From contig JAFBJZ010000510.1 of NCBI GenBank assembly GCA_016785225.1, positions 1,860,001 through 1,924,000 on the forward strand: a stretch of DNA of 64,000 bases, given 5' to 3'. Below the pieces are notes generated by a model that worked only from the letters and a program-made list of their open reading frames with translations, had not been told where the DNA came from and made no database searches. The stretch is from Psettodes erumei. Taxonomy: Eukaryota; Chordata; Actinopteri; Pleuronectiformes; Psettodidae. A program made the position numbers and the translations under genes. This document shows, in pieces, positions 59,701 through 64,000 of this stretch; position 1 is the first letter of the stretch, and every line of letters starts with the position of its first letter.

Positions 59701-60418
59701 GGTGAACAATGAAATATAATGTGAGCTTTCCTCAGAGTGGGAAAGGTTTCTTTTTTTTATTTTCTTCTAACGTCTGGAAAAATAATAACTGGAAATGAAC
59801 ATCATCTCTCTGGGGCTTCGGGAGCTTCATAAAATCTGCACATTTAATTCTGTTGCAGACTCAATGGCATTTCAGAAATGTACTTGGACATGAATAATGA
59901 TCTTCATTTTCTCCAACCACGTGACTTCAAGGTCATGAAGACCAGCCTCTGTTTAAAACGAAGGTTAATTTCACCAACTACGCATATGTGTTACTTTTCT
60001 CGTGTTTCATTTTCTTTTCATAGCGCTCTCACGGCTCATATTACAGATGCTTTCACACAGGTGGGTCTTGGTCCAGTTCCAGTCGAGCTCCGGTTCATTT
60101 GCGGCGTGCTATTCAGTTGCTGTCCGATAAGTTAACACAGCTAACAGAGAGGGGGAAAATTTATATGTACATGTTGGCCACGAAAACCCAACTGAGTCAC
60201 ATATCTAAAATAAATATGTCAAACTTATTAATTCACATGAAGCAGAGCAGAATTGTAATTTAATTCGTAAACATTAAAAAAAGAAAAAGGAATGTGGAAA
60301 ATGAAGATGCAGAATATGAAACGTAGAGTTGAGGCCGGAGCTGACGGTGCGTTCTCTGTGTTGCAGGTTGCAGCCGTTCATCAGCGGACAGCCCAACAAG
60401 AAGCAGGCGGTGGAGCAG
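1934..60418 (+). CDS. brf1: BRF1, TFIIIB 90-kDa subunit (partial gene, 13 internal coding exons)
   Basis: BRF1 is the TFIIB-related subunit of TFIIIB; in the nucleus it bridges TBP, BDP1 and RNA polymerase III at tRNA, 5S and other class III promoters. Exons, all GT/AG and in continuous phase: 1934-1965, 6518-6590, 15721-15870, 17505-17598, 17774-17900, 18858-18897, 19446-19538, 21222-21542, 34924-34985, 35651-35732, 36001-36056, 37825-38090, 60367-60418. They total 1448 bases, about 482 codons. Compared from memory with the human protein (about 677 residues), the window begins near residue 147 and ends near residue 590. The cyclin fold 1/2 junction, complete cyclin repeat 2, acidic linker and TBP-binding homology region are present. 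The zinc ribbon, most of cyclin repeat 1 and the acidic C-terminus are outside. Landmarks are LLDLSDLLQ, ARELCINAPAI, SGELDLSGIDD and EKMLEQKKISSKINY. btbd6 lies antisense in one intron. Fish may carry two brf1 copies; which one this is cannot be told. Confidence 0.96.
2101..2560 (+). mobile_element. hAT-like repeat fragment (copy 1)
   Basis: Begins around CAGGGCTGGACATTATAAC (2108), the style of terminus I associate with fish hAT elements, and contains the string GCCGCCTGTCGCGAGCG (about 2315-2332). The same string with similar flanks (GCACTCTGCTG, then CACAGAAAGAAAA) recurs at about 12020, so this is a dispersed repeat. The family name and boundaries are inferred; no intact transposase frame is present. 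Confidence 0.4.
2941..2970 (+). repeat. GGT microsatellite
   Basis: About nine GGT units, passing directly into a run of guanine blocks (2967-2985). Confidence 0.95.
6518..6590 (+). CDS. brf1: brf1 exon B: linker between the cyclin repeats
   Basis: A 73-base exon after acceptor cttctccacag. It encodes VNVYVLGKTFLVLARELCIN followed by APAI plus one base of a split Asp codon (G|AC). The donor GTACCA is weak at positions +4 to +6, but phase and protein both require this boundary. Read-through past the donor stays open to about 6835 by chance. The next exon is 9.1 kb away, across the intron that contains btbd6. Confidence 0.95.
6591..7933. other. brf1 intron / btbd6 3' flank
   Basis: Intron sequence right of the brf1 exon ending at 6590 and the presumed 3' UTR of btbd6. 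It is AT-rich from 7300 to 7860. An ATTAAA on the minus strand at 7864-7859 lies about 70 bases beyond the btbd6 stop and is a candidate but unproven poly(A) signal. Nothing else was recognised. Confidence 0.55.
7934..8966 (-). CDS. btbd6: btbd6 coding exon 4: end of BTB, BACK and PHR domains
   Basis: A 1033-base terminal exon beginning YMYSDEIDLEADTVLATLYA and ending IPELVFYA-stop (TAG at 7936-7934). It contains the BACK domain (NTKEVVVFEAVMNWA, DVLGKALFLVRIPTMSLEEF) and the whole PHR domain (CHRFQSSAYRSNQWRYRGRC, IFIAGLGLYGSS, FPVWFEHPVQVEQD, YFGQEGMTEVQCG). GC is far above the flanking introns, so long antisense ORFs appear here by chance. The nearest downstream poly(A)-like signal is ATTAAA at 7864-7859; no canonical AATAAA is obvious nearby. 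Confidence 0.98.
7934..10975 (-). CDS. btbd6: BTBD6, BTB-BACK-PHR adaptor of Cullin-3 ubiquitin ligase
   Basis: Complete coding region, exons in transcript order 10975-10575, 9993-9903, 9722-9604, 8966-7934, all GT/AG and phase-consistent. From MAAELYP (ATG at 10789) the protein is 485 residues, the length I recall for human BTBD6. From the upstream in-frame ATG at 10975 it is 547. On 485-residue numbering: variable Asn/Thr-rich N-terminus 1-70, BTB about 75-175 (PAHKYVLAVGSSVF, FYGDLAEEESEIHIPDVEPA), BACK about 185-290, PHR domain about 335-485 ending in QIPELVFYA. In this family the BTB domain binds Cul3 and the C-terminal half recruits substrate; zebrafish Btbd6a is known to promote removal of Plzf during neurogenesis. 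The gene is nested antisense in a brf1 intron. No frameshift or missing motif was seen. Fish have a and b copies; I cannot assign which. Confidence 0.97.
9604..9722 (-). CDS. btbd6: btbd6 coding exon 3: BTB domain core
   Basis: A 119-base exon reading YVLAVGSSVFCAMFYGDLAE, EESEIHIPDVEPAAFLILL plus two bases of the following Lys codon (AA|G). The donor is GTAAGC and the acceptor ctccctcccatccag. Residues HK-Y-LA-S-F-AMF-GDL are standard BTB dimer/Cul3-binding landmarks. Confidence 0.96.
9903..9993 (-). CDS. btbd6: btbd6 coding exon 2: start of BTB domain
   Basis: A 91-base exon between acceptor ctctgcttttag and donor GTAAGA. It completes Arg and reads NALMFNNELMADVHFIVGPL then GLSQRVPAHK. ELMADVHF(I/L)VG is the canonical opening of a BTB fold. 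Confidence 0.96.
10575..10975 (-). CDS. btbd6: btbd6 coding exon 1, with two candidate starts
   Basis: The conserved start MAAELYPA is at 10789 and the exon continues to QQNINNNNVDPPSWQ and HPTLRER, ending at donor GTAACT. The same frame is open upstream to ATG at 10975, adding 62 residues that begin MPTADCRLLHHG and include CLTYLLLLPETLKKSKK. Longer BTBD6 isoforms with a leucine-rich N-terminal extension are known in vertebrates, so both starts may be used. The first 186 bases could instead be 5' UTR. Confidence 0.88.
10976..11720 (-). promoter_or_regulatory. btbd6: btbd6 5' UTR and CpG-rich promoter region
   Basis: CpG-dense, GC-rich sequence immediately upstream of btbd6, contrasting with AT-rich sequence beyond 11720. 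Visible elements: an inverted CCAAT box at 11589-11593, a CRE-like TTACGTCA at 11612-11619 (TGACGTAA on the transcribed-gene strand), and TGCGTCAT at 11657-11664. No classical TATA box is clear. The start site cannot be fixed from sequence alone; a CpG-island promoter with dispersed initiation is the likely type. Confidence 0.6.
11900..12300 (+). mobile_element. Diverged repeat related to 2101-2560 (copy 2)
   Basis: Shares GCCGCCTGTCGCGAGCG, CGCACTCTGCTG and the following A/G-rich segment with the copy at about 2310-2470, in the same orientation. Outside this core the two have diverged strongly. Boundaries are approximate. A further GCAGGGCTGGCTAACG at about 12439 may belong to it. Confidence 0.4.
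12508..12536. repeat. AAT microsatellite
   Basis: Nine to ten perfect TAA/AAT units in AT-rich intron sequence. Confidence 0.95.
13040..13135 (+). repeat. Dispersed teleost repeat fragment
   Basis: Contains CAAGTTGCCTCAGAGGACTT followed by TACAATCTGT and CCCTCTGTGCTTAGACC. I recognise this wording as a common dispersed repeat in spiny-rayed fish. The identity is from memory and the family is not named. Confidence 0.45.
15721..15870 (+). CDS. brf1: brf1 exon C: first half of cyclin repeat 2
   Basis: A 150-base exon, entered by the split Asp codon and reading PCLYIPRFAQLLEFGEKNHD, then the helices VSMTALRLVQRMKRDWMHTG and the RRPSGLCGA loop. RPSGLCGAALL is the most conserved signature of the TFIIB/BRF second cyclin repeat; the exon boundary (donor GTAACC) falls within it. 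The acceptor is gtctccgtcag. Confidence 0.97.
15871..17504. other. brf1 intron
   Basis: A 1634-base intron between the two halves of cyclin repeat 2. There is a CpG-bearing, GC-rich block at about 16440-16730; otherwise mixed sequence. No exon, repeat family or RNA gene was recognised. Confidence 0.65.
17505..17598 (+). CDS. brf1: brf1 exon D: rest of the cyclin repeat 2 core
   Basis: A 94-base exon continuing the Ala codon (G|CT) and reading LLVAARMHEFRRTIKEIVSI then VKVCETTLRK and AG of the next Arg codon. The acceptor is ttgtccgtttccag and the donor GTGGGT. Only 175 bases separate it from the next exon. The segment corresponds to the helices packed against DNA/TBP in TFIIB-family structures (family knowledge). 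Confidence 0.97.
17774..17900 (+). CDS. brf1: brf1 exon E: end of the cyclin domain
   Basis: A 127-base exon that completes Arg (AG|A) and reads LTEFEDTPTSQLTIEEFMKV, then DLDQECDPPCFTAGLRKKKTQQ. It closely matches human BRF1 through TPTSQLTIDEFM; the lysine-rich end diverges. It ends in phase 0 at donor GTACGG. Confidence 0.97.
17901..18857. other. brf1 intron
   Basis: A 957-base intron. A run of ten guanines lies near 17912-17921, just after the donor. Nothing else was recognised. Confidence 0.65.
18858..18897 (+). CDS. brf1: brf1 exon F: short charged linker
   Basis: A 40-base exon reading LELELKKKMDDVE plus one base. The acceptor is the pyrimidine tract ending cccctctag and the donor is GTATGA. 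The human counterpart is the region near LEQVLSKKLEEVEGE. Phase into and out of the exon is consistent with both neighbours, which is the main support for so small an exon. Confidence 0.9.
18898..19445. other. brf1 intron
   Basis: A 548-base, AT-rich intron. No feature was recognised. Confidence 0.65.
19446..19538 (+). CDS. brf1: brf1 exon G: linker after the cyclin domain
   Basis: A 93-base exon completing Asp (G|AT) and reading EIYGYQDEIDAELEISRPKL, then RGVYAAYVKG plus one base. The motif YQDEIDAELEISRPK aligns with human SYQDAIEIELENSRPK. The acceptor ends ggaacag and the donor is GTACGG. A 43-bp CA repeat begins 50 bases after the exon. Confidence 0.95.
19539..21221. other. brf1 intron
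   Basis: A 1683-base intron with a 43-bp CA repeat at 19588-19630 and a T run at 20460-20475. The right half is AT-rich. No exon was recognised. Confidence 0.65.
19588..19630. repeat. CA microsatellite, 43 bp
   Basis: Uninterrupted AC dinucleotides, starting 50 bases after the donor of the brf1 exon that ends at 19538. Confidence 0.97.
21222..21542 (+). CDS. brf1: brf1 exon H: acidic, fast-evolving linker
   Basis: At 321 bases this is the longest brf1 exon here. The first half is very acidic (runs of Glu/Asp around AEGEEAEEEEELRAVANHFG), followed by GKELGELTLEALIKLEQ. The second half ends in PTLASILGKMPTAATLGLSE and SINACTGEEKEN. The PTAA(T/S)LG(L/I)S(E/D)SI motif matches human BRF1; the acidic half is only loosely conserved and longer than in human as I recall it. 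The donor is the consensus GTGAGT. Confidence 0.95.
23236..23275 (+). repeat. Possible tRNA-derived SINE remnant
   Basis: The string GGTTTCAATCCCAGCTGACC resembles the B box of tRNA-derived fish SINEs. No convincing A box lies upstream and no tail was seen, so it may be only a fragment or chance. Confidence 0.25.
30665..30965 (+). repeat. 300-bp pyrimidine-rich tract
   Basis: Almost entirely C/T on the brf1 sense strand, with a perfect TC run at 30723-30739. Low-complexity translations here are not genes. Confidence 0.85.
32797..32880 (+). repeat. Dispersed teleost repeat fragment with AGGTCA repeats
   Basis: Reads GGTCAAAGGTCAAGGTCAGT and, about 25 bases later, TTTTGGCCATAACTTCT. This pairing is familiar from a widespread percomorph repeat (from memory). 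The direct AGGTCA half-sites are part of the repeat. Confidence 0.45.
34924..34985 (+). CDS. brf1: brf1 exon I: start of TBP-binding homology region
   Basis: A 62-base exon completing Asp and reading GAAESGELDLSGIDDREIEL, in phase 0 at donor GTACGT. GELDLSGIDD(x)EI is the invariant opening of the BRF1 C-terminal TBP-binding domain. The acceptor is unusual: an 8-unit TA repeat and six thymines sit just upstream (34890-34911) before ggctctgtgacag. Confidence 0.95.
34986..35650. other. brf1 intron
   Basis: A 665-base intron. AT-rich at 35280-35400; no feature was recognised. Confidence 0.65.
35651..35732 (+). CDS. brf1: brf1 exon J: TBP-binding homology region
   Basis: An 82-base exon reading YLLNDREVKIKTALWMAENS then DYLKEQK plus one base. 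It aligns with human [26 protein letters not shown]. The LWM(x)EN(x)(D/E)YL core is characteristic of the family. The acceptor is ccctctgcag and the donor GTACTT. Confidence 0.96.
36001..36056 (+). CDS. brf1: brf1 exon K: basic helix of the TBP-binding region
   Basis: A 56-base exon after a strong pyrimidine tract. It completes Glu and reads KEAKIAKEKELGIYKEKK, almost identical to human KEARIAKEKELGIYKE. It ends in phase 0 at donor GTAACA. The preceding intron is only 268 bases. Confidence 0.96.
36616..36890 (+). repeat. Dispersed teleost repeat (CTGCAACTAA..ATTATCGATT family)
   Basis: Starts GGAGCTGCAACTAATCAT, then ATTATCGATTTATCTG, then AAAATGTCAGAAAACTGTGA and GAAGCTGGAACCA in that order, ending in TTATTAGTTAACTGTG. 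This order of segments is typical of an abundant percomorph repeat I recognise from memory. It is degraded, with no coding capacity. Confidence 0.55.
37212..37232. repeat. (CAG)7 microsatellite
   Basis: Seven perfect AGC/CAG units within an intron, non-coding. Confidence 0.9.
37825..38090 (+). CDS. brf1: brf1 exon L: end of TBP-binding region and basic linker
   Basis: A 266-base exon. It reads PRGPTKKRPPIRASTADEAI, then EKMLEQKKISSKINYDVLKD and LNIKPGASPVRKV, then a Pro/Arg/Ser-rich tail ending in LSTLGKR. EKMLEQKKISSKINY is invariant in vertebrate BRF1. Exon GC content is very high. The donor is AG|GTTGGT, which departs from consensus at +3 and +5; see the finding on possible read-through. 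The next exon is 22.3 kb away. Confidence 0.96.
40505..40605 (+). repeat. Dispersed teleost repeat fragment
   Basis: AGAGTAGAAATATAAAGTAG followed by AAATGTACTTAGTTACCTCC, a combination common in fish dispersed repeats. A weaker match lies near 12750-12800. Confidence 0.4.
42300..42530 (+). repeat. Poly(T) followed by pyrimidine-rich tract
   Basis: Twenty thymines at 42300-42319 followed by about 200 bases dominated by C/T on the sense strand. Confidence 0.85.
45192..45216. repeat. GT microsatellite
   Basis: About twelve GT units followed by eight further guanines. A complementary CCCCCCACACACACA tract lies at about 45244-45258. Confidence 0.95.
46266..46330 (-). repeat. Short fragment of the 36616-36890 repeat family
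   Basis: On the minus strand this reads as alternating GATTAAT/GTTATCG-type motifs like the ends of the repeat at 36616-36890. Short and degraded. Confidence 0.3.
49755..49830 (+). repeat. Dispersed repeat fragment (TTTATATAGCACATTTCA type)
   Basis: Contains TTTATATAGCACATTTCATT and then AAAGCACTTAACA. This resembles the common vertebrate/fish motif pair TTTATATAGC(A/G)C...AAAG(T/C)GCTTTACA (from memory). Confidence 0.4.
50390..50416. repeat. GA microsatellite
   Basis: Uninterrupted GA dinucleotides in a purine-rich context. Confidence 0.95.
51440..51690 (+). repeat. Degraded dispersed teleost repeat
   Basis: Contains TACAGTACTGTGTAAGTAG, CTTGGAGAACCTGCCTCAGC and CATGATGTTGAGATCAGGAC in order. 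These belong together in a widespread fish repeat as I remember it. No open reading frame of note. Confidence 0.45.
54357..54391. repeat. GT microsatellite, about 35 bp
   Basis: Uninterrupted GT dinucleotides; first of four GT tracts over 2.4 kb. Confidence 0.95.
54578..54614. repeat. GT microsatellite, about 37 bp
   Basis: Uninterrupted TG dinucleotides. A shorter tract follows at 54823-54841. Confidence 0.95.
56160..56345 (+). repeat. GTTAAGGT-type degenerate repeat
   Basis: From about 56280 the sequence is built of variants of GGTTTAGGTCAGGGTTAAGG, seen in many fish genomes as a degenerate GTTAGG-like array. It is not a clean telomeric (TTAGGG)n array. Confidence 0.35.
56732..56786. repeat. 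Interrupted GT microsatellite, 55 bp
   Basis: GT units with a few GC substitutions, so purine-pyrimidine alternation is unbroken. Confidence 0.93.
57320..57344. repeat. GA microsatellite
   Basis: About twelve GA units; a second interrupted GA tract lies at 56371-56400. Confidence 0.93.
57745..58130 (+). repeat. Dispersed percomorph repeat with GCTAACATGCTAAC motifs
   Basis: The left part has ATGCTAACAGCATGCTAACA and the perfect 16-bp palindrome TGTTAGCATGCTAACA (57832-57847). The right part has TTCGTCCTCTGGGGAACATG and TGTGTACAAATTTTAGTGCC. This order is familiar from an abundant spiny-rayed fish repeat (from memory). Degraded and non-coding. Confidence 0.55.
58320..58600 (+). repeat. 280-bp pyrimidine-rich tract
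   Basis: C/T-dominated on the sense strand, ending about 160 bases before the C-run array at 58764-58789. Confidence 0.8.
60367..60418 (+). CDS. brf1: brf1 exon M: linker before the acidic C-terminus
   Basis: A 52-base exon after acceptor ctctgtgttgcag. It completes Arg (AG|G) and reads LQPFISGQPNKKQAVEQ in phase 0 at donor GTGAGC. The counterpart in human is roughly RLRPLVSTQPAKKVATGE. Phase with the exon ending at 38090 is exact and the GKRL junction is conserved. I find no later brf1 exon before 64000, so the conserved acidic C-terminal exon(s) should lie downstream. Confidence 0.88.
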
Positions 60419-63400
60419 GTGAGCTCCATCTTCACCACGTCTGCTCTTCTTCTCCATCACTCGCTCGCTCGCTCACTTAGACCACCGCTCGCCCTTGTGC
60501 ATGCAGAAACAAGAAACATGCACGGACGTTAGTTCACCCCGTCAATCACGCTGACAGATAACACCCCCCCCGCATGCATGCTTTTTTTTCTCCTAAAACA
60601 CTCAATTCAGTCTTGACTGTTATTTAGCAGGAAATGTATTTTCAGAGTAGTTAAATTAACATTTCTAATTTTACAAACATTCATACAGCAGCCTTTACCA
60701 TCTAAATAAAACGCGTGAAGGGCTTCAGGTCAGTAAACAAGACGGCTCATTTCTAAAACATCATAAAATACATTAACAGCATGGTTTATGTTGAGATTAT
60801 ACAGATTGCTAAACTTGATCTGATTTTTAAAATGTGACATTTTCTCCTTTTAATATCTTTGTGTTTATTAGCCCATTGTGAGCAGAGCTGCCTCACTTTG
60901 ACTTCACTTAACTTTTACAACTTTCACTTGACATTAGTTAATGGACGGGACGAGCTAACAAAAGAAATTCCCATGTGGCTACTTAGCCGGAACAGTTTCT
61001 CAGTTGCATGTTATGATGGATGAATGTGTGTGTATGCAGTATTTGTGTAGTGTAAGACAGAGGAAGGTCAGGATTGTCCATCTCCTGGTCACCATCGCCT
61101 GAAAACATGCCACACATGAGCACATAATCCCTTAACGTCTTAAAGGATGACGCAGTGGTTAGTCTATATTTTTATTACAATCCACAAATCCCATAAAAAA
61201 AAAAAAGACATAAAGTATTTGTCTGACAGTGCCCTGTGATTCCCCAGCCCTGTCTGTGGCTCTTAGCTCAAAGCCCATCGGTTCCTACTAAAGATGTAAA
61301 TATAAAAAAAACAGTTATTTTGCTTCGTTTAACAAAAGATTTGATAATTTCCTAGTATGATGCATGTGTGTGGGATTGAGTGAAAGTAAACTACAGTACA
61401 CATTACAGAGAGCTACAGACAGACAAGTCTCATGCAGCATTTAATCTAGTTGCCTCACAAAGTATCTATCAAACCTATCAAAATCAAAACAGAATTTACC
61501 CGACACAGGTCTTGAATATTATCCCTCATCTGTTGGAGAAGATAACATCAGTTGTGTGCGTGACTGTCGGGAAAACGTTATATACCTTCAAACTGTAAGT
61601 GGTGCAGCGGTGAATCGTGCACACGGGAGACAGTTTAATGATTTTTTTGGTGGATTTATTATTCTGGCTACAGCGGCCAGGAAGCTCATCGACTCGTAAT
61701 GGGGCAAGTGTCAGTATTAGCTAAGACCCAGTGGTTAATCCACCCATCAATTTTCTGCTCATCTGGGTCTCGGTCACAGTAATTGATTAATTACTGTATT
61801 TTACTAAGAATTCATGGATTATAGTCCTGGGAAGCACTGACAAAAAAGTCAATAAATTCATGTACTTGATAAGATAATGTAGGTGTTATTGTCCCCACTG
61901 GTTTTGTGTCTTTCTTTGACAGTGAAAAAGACATAAAATCGTGTTCTGTGCTATTAAAAAGGTCGTACCCGGTCGTAAACGATGGGCATTGCTCTGTTCA
62001 TGCGATTTGTCGACAGGAAGAAACTCTGTTTTAAAACTACTTTAAAGGGCCCTGTCCAGACACAAACACAAACCCAGAGGCTTTCTGTCTCCACATAATA
62101 AAGCCGTGACAGTAAGAGACTGAACCCGGAGACAGATTTGTCCGTCTCTGCTGCTCGGCCATTAAAAGCTGATTGCTGATTGCCCAGCTCTCCTGCGGGG
62201 CGGACAGGGATAAATAAATCTCCACTCGGGCCGTGTGAGAGGTGAAGCTCGCTTCGTCTTTGTTTGCCCTTTCCCTTATTACTCCTCCTTCACACTCTTC
62301 CTCCCTCCAGGGCAGCTCCTAAAAAAAAAAACTGTCAGGGTCTTAAAATAAATACAGCCCTAAAACTTTAACATAAAATGTCTTTTTTTGTTACCACCCG
62401 GCAGTGATGGGCTTCTGCTGGCTGCTCGCCAGCTTTTAGATGAATCCAGAAAAGAACAGGGTTAGTGGTCCAATATGTCTCCTATCTGCTTTACTAAACC
62501 CAGTTCAACTTTGTGGCTTTGAACAGTTAATTTCCAGATGTCCTCATTCCACCCATTTATAGCTTCACAGCTTCCTCCAGCCATCTTCAGGGAGAAATGG
62601 GCCAGTTTCTCCAACTTTGTGTCTTAATTTGATTTTAAATTGGAGGCAAACTCAATCACAGGTAGCTTTACGGGATCTGAAACAGTCTTACATCTGGCTT
62701 TCTGGACTATATATATACACACTTTTTTCCCCACATTTCATTTTCCACTTCCCTGGCTGTCCTTTCTTCCCTTCCTGCTTCACACCACTGCTGATCTCTG
62801 AAGATTTATTTTTCTCTCTCTTCGCCACTTGTCCCTCACACCTCTGCATCGCTCCACACAGGAGTAAAAAGAGGCAGGAGTCACTGTATGTTTGGGAGTC
62901 CAGCCTTTGTGAAGTTAAGGCCCCCTTCATCAGGTTGACTGACAGCTGCCTTAGATGGAACATGAAGCTCTCCTATTTGAATCCTCCAGACAAAATATCC
63001 AGTATTCTTGGAGAAAAGCACTGAAACTGAAGGGAAGATGGCAAACACAACTCCAAAGAAACATCCAATCACAGAGCTTAAATTTCTGTTATGTGGAGGC
63101 GAGCTGACGCTGAAGATTTAAGGTTTAAAATTGGCACAACCTTCAACAGTTCGGATCAGTTCTGAATGAATGAAGAAACTTTCAAACGTTTTTGTTCCCA
63201 GCAGTAACAAATTGTAGATTTTGTAACACACCCCTCATTTGCACCAGCCTGCTTTCCATAGTGACAGCAGTTGAGGCTCATGGGTGTCGGAGTTTTTGGA
63301 CCCATCTGCCAACCCCAACTGATGGGGGGGCACTGATGATCATAACAACATTGACCTGTAGGCTAGTGTACCGGCTGATTTAATGAACCGGCTGAATGTA

Positions 63401-64000
63401 TTTTCACAGTTAGCGGTTTTAATGTTGTGGCTGATCGGTGCAGTCTCATTAAACTGTCCAGGATACAGGATGATTTAATGTTAAGTTGAGGAAATTAGAC
63501 ACAGAAAACTTCACAGAGGGGAAAGATATTTCCTTCTCCCACGTAACTCCCCCAGCTCCCTCCTGCCTTTCTCCTTTTTAGAAATGCCCCACTCATTTCT
63601 GTCTGTCTGCCTCCTGTCCTAGTCGTCCTCATCTCTCCCGGCTTTCTGGCCTCCTGTTGATGCTCCTCTCTCCTTTTCTGTTTCATCCTCTCCCTCCACA
63701 TTCCTTCCCAACCCTTCATCTCTCCTCTTCCTCCTCCTCCCCCTCCCCTCCATCTTTGTGTCCTGCTCCATCATGTGCTGTTGGCAGCTCTGAATGGAAT
63801 CGCTCAGGGAGCTCAGGCGCTGTCAACCAGGAAGAAAACATTGCCACGAGGGGGCTGGGTCAACAAGGCTTGTTACTTAGCAACCCCCCTCACCTCCCCC
63901 CTGGGAACCGGAGGCAGGCGGCCGTCCCCATTGGCTGAGGCTGCTCCTCGCTCGCAGCTCCCGTTATGTAATGTTGCCATTTCATTGGACTGACAGGGCC
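60419..64000. other. brf1 intron (right edge)
   Basis: No exon was seen before the window ends. It includes a (CTCG)n stretch near 60460-60475, a dispersed repeat end at about 63180-63442, and pyrimidine-rich sequence at 62270-62330 and 63535-63770. Confidence 0.6.
63180..63442 (+). repeat. Dispersed teleost repeat, 3' end at about 63442
   Basis: Ends GCGGTTTTAATGTTGTGGCT followed by GATCGGTG. On the other strand this is CACCGATCAGCCACAACATT, the recognisable terminus of a very common fish repeat (from memory). The internal part is degraded and the left boundary uncertain. Confidence 0.5.

Larger units (their letters stand above)
38091..60366. other. 22.3-kb brf1 intron
   Basis: No exon or second nested gene could be supported on either strand. 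The longest open frames are low-complexity translations of pyrimidine tracts or GT repeats. It holds dispersed repeat fragments (40505-40605, 46266-46330, 49755-49830, 51440-51690, 56160-56345, 57745-58130), microsatellites (45192-45216, 50390-50416, 54357-54391, 54578-54614, 54823-54841, 56732-56786, 57320-57344), pyrimidine tracts (42300-42530, 58320-58600), and the 49-bp alternating run at 56131-56179. Confidence 0.6.

Noticed and set aside
60040..60125. Possible transposon fragment (GCTTTCACACAGGTGGGTCT, then GAGCTCCGGTTCATTTGCGG)
   Set aside because: It vaguely resembles ends of fish MITE-like repeats, but I could not place boundaries or a second copy in the window.

Overview
This window is vertebrate nuclear DNA, almost certainly from a ray-finned fish and probably a percomorph. 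The evidence is small GT/AG-bounded exons with vertebrate-level protein similarity, large introns rich in CA/GT microsatellites, and several degraded dispersed repeats whose wording I recognise from spiny-rayed fish genomes. There are no bacterial or viral genes, no operons and no CRISPR array.

Two protein-coding genes account for all coding sequence I can support. (1) brf1, plus strand, runs through essentially the whole window. Thirteen consecutive internal coding exons lie between 1934 and 60418; the first exons (zinc ribbon, start of the first cyclin fold) lie upstream and the last coding exon(s) (acidic C-terminus) lie downstream. BRF1 is the TFIIB-related subunit of TFIIIB, which recruits RNA polymerase III to tRNA, 5S rRNA and U6 promoters. 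(2) btbd6, minus strand, is complete at 7934-10975 in four coding exons and is nested inside the brf1 intron between the exons at 6518-6590 and 15721-15870. It encodes a BTB-BACK-PHR adaptor for Cullin-3 ubiquitin ligases, 485 residues from the usual start or 547 from an in-frame upstream ATG.

Layout: 1-1933 brf1 intron; 1934-6590 two short brf1 exons of the first/second cyclin-fold region; 7934-11700 btbd6 with its CpG-rich 5' end at the right; 15721-21542 six brf1 exons (second cyclin repeat, then acidic linker); 21543-34923 a 13.4-kb intron with a CpG-dense patch near 27.6-28.0 kb; 34924-38090 four exons carrying the TBP-binding homology region; 38091-60366 a 22.3-kb intron with repeats only; 60367-60418 one further exon; 60419-64000 intron.

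The rest is intronic: microsatellites, pyrimidine-rich tracts, guanine-quadruplex-capable runs, a 49-bp purely alternating purine-pyrimidine run, diverged transposon-like repeats, and a few stretches that look like conserved non-coding elements but cannot be proven so without alignment. I found no convincing previously undescribed system. The most useful leads are the intragenic CpG-dense patch, a possible truncated BRF1 isoform at a weak splice donor, the btbd6 N-terminal extension and the nested antisense gene arrangement.
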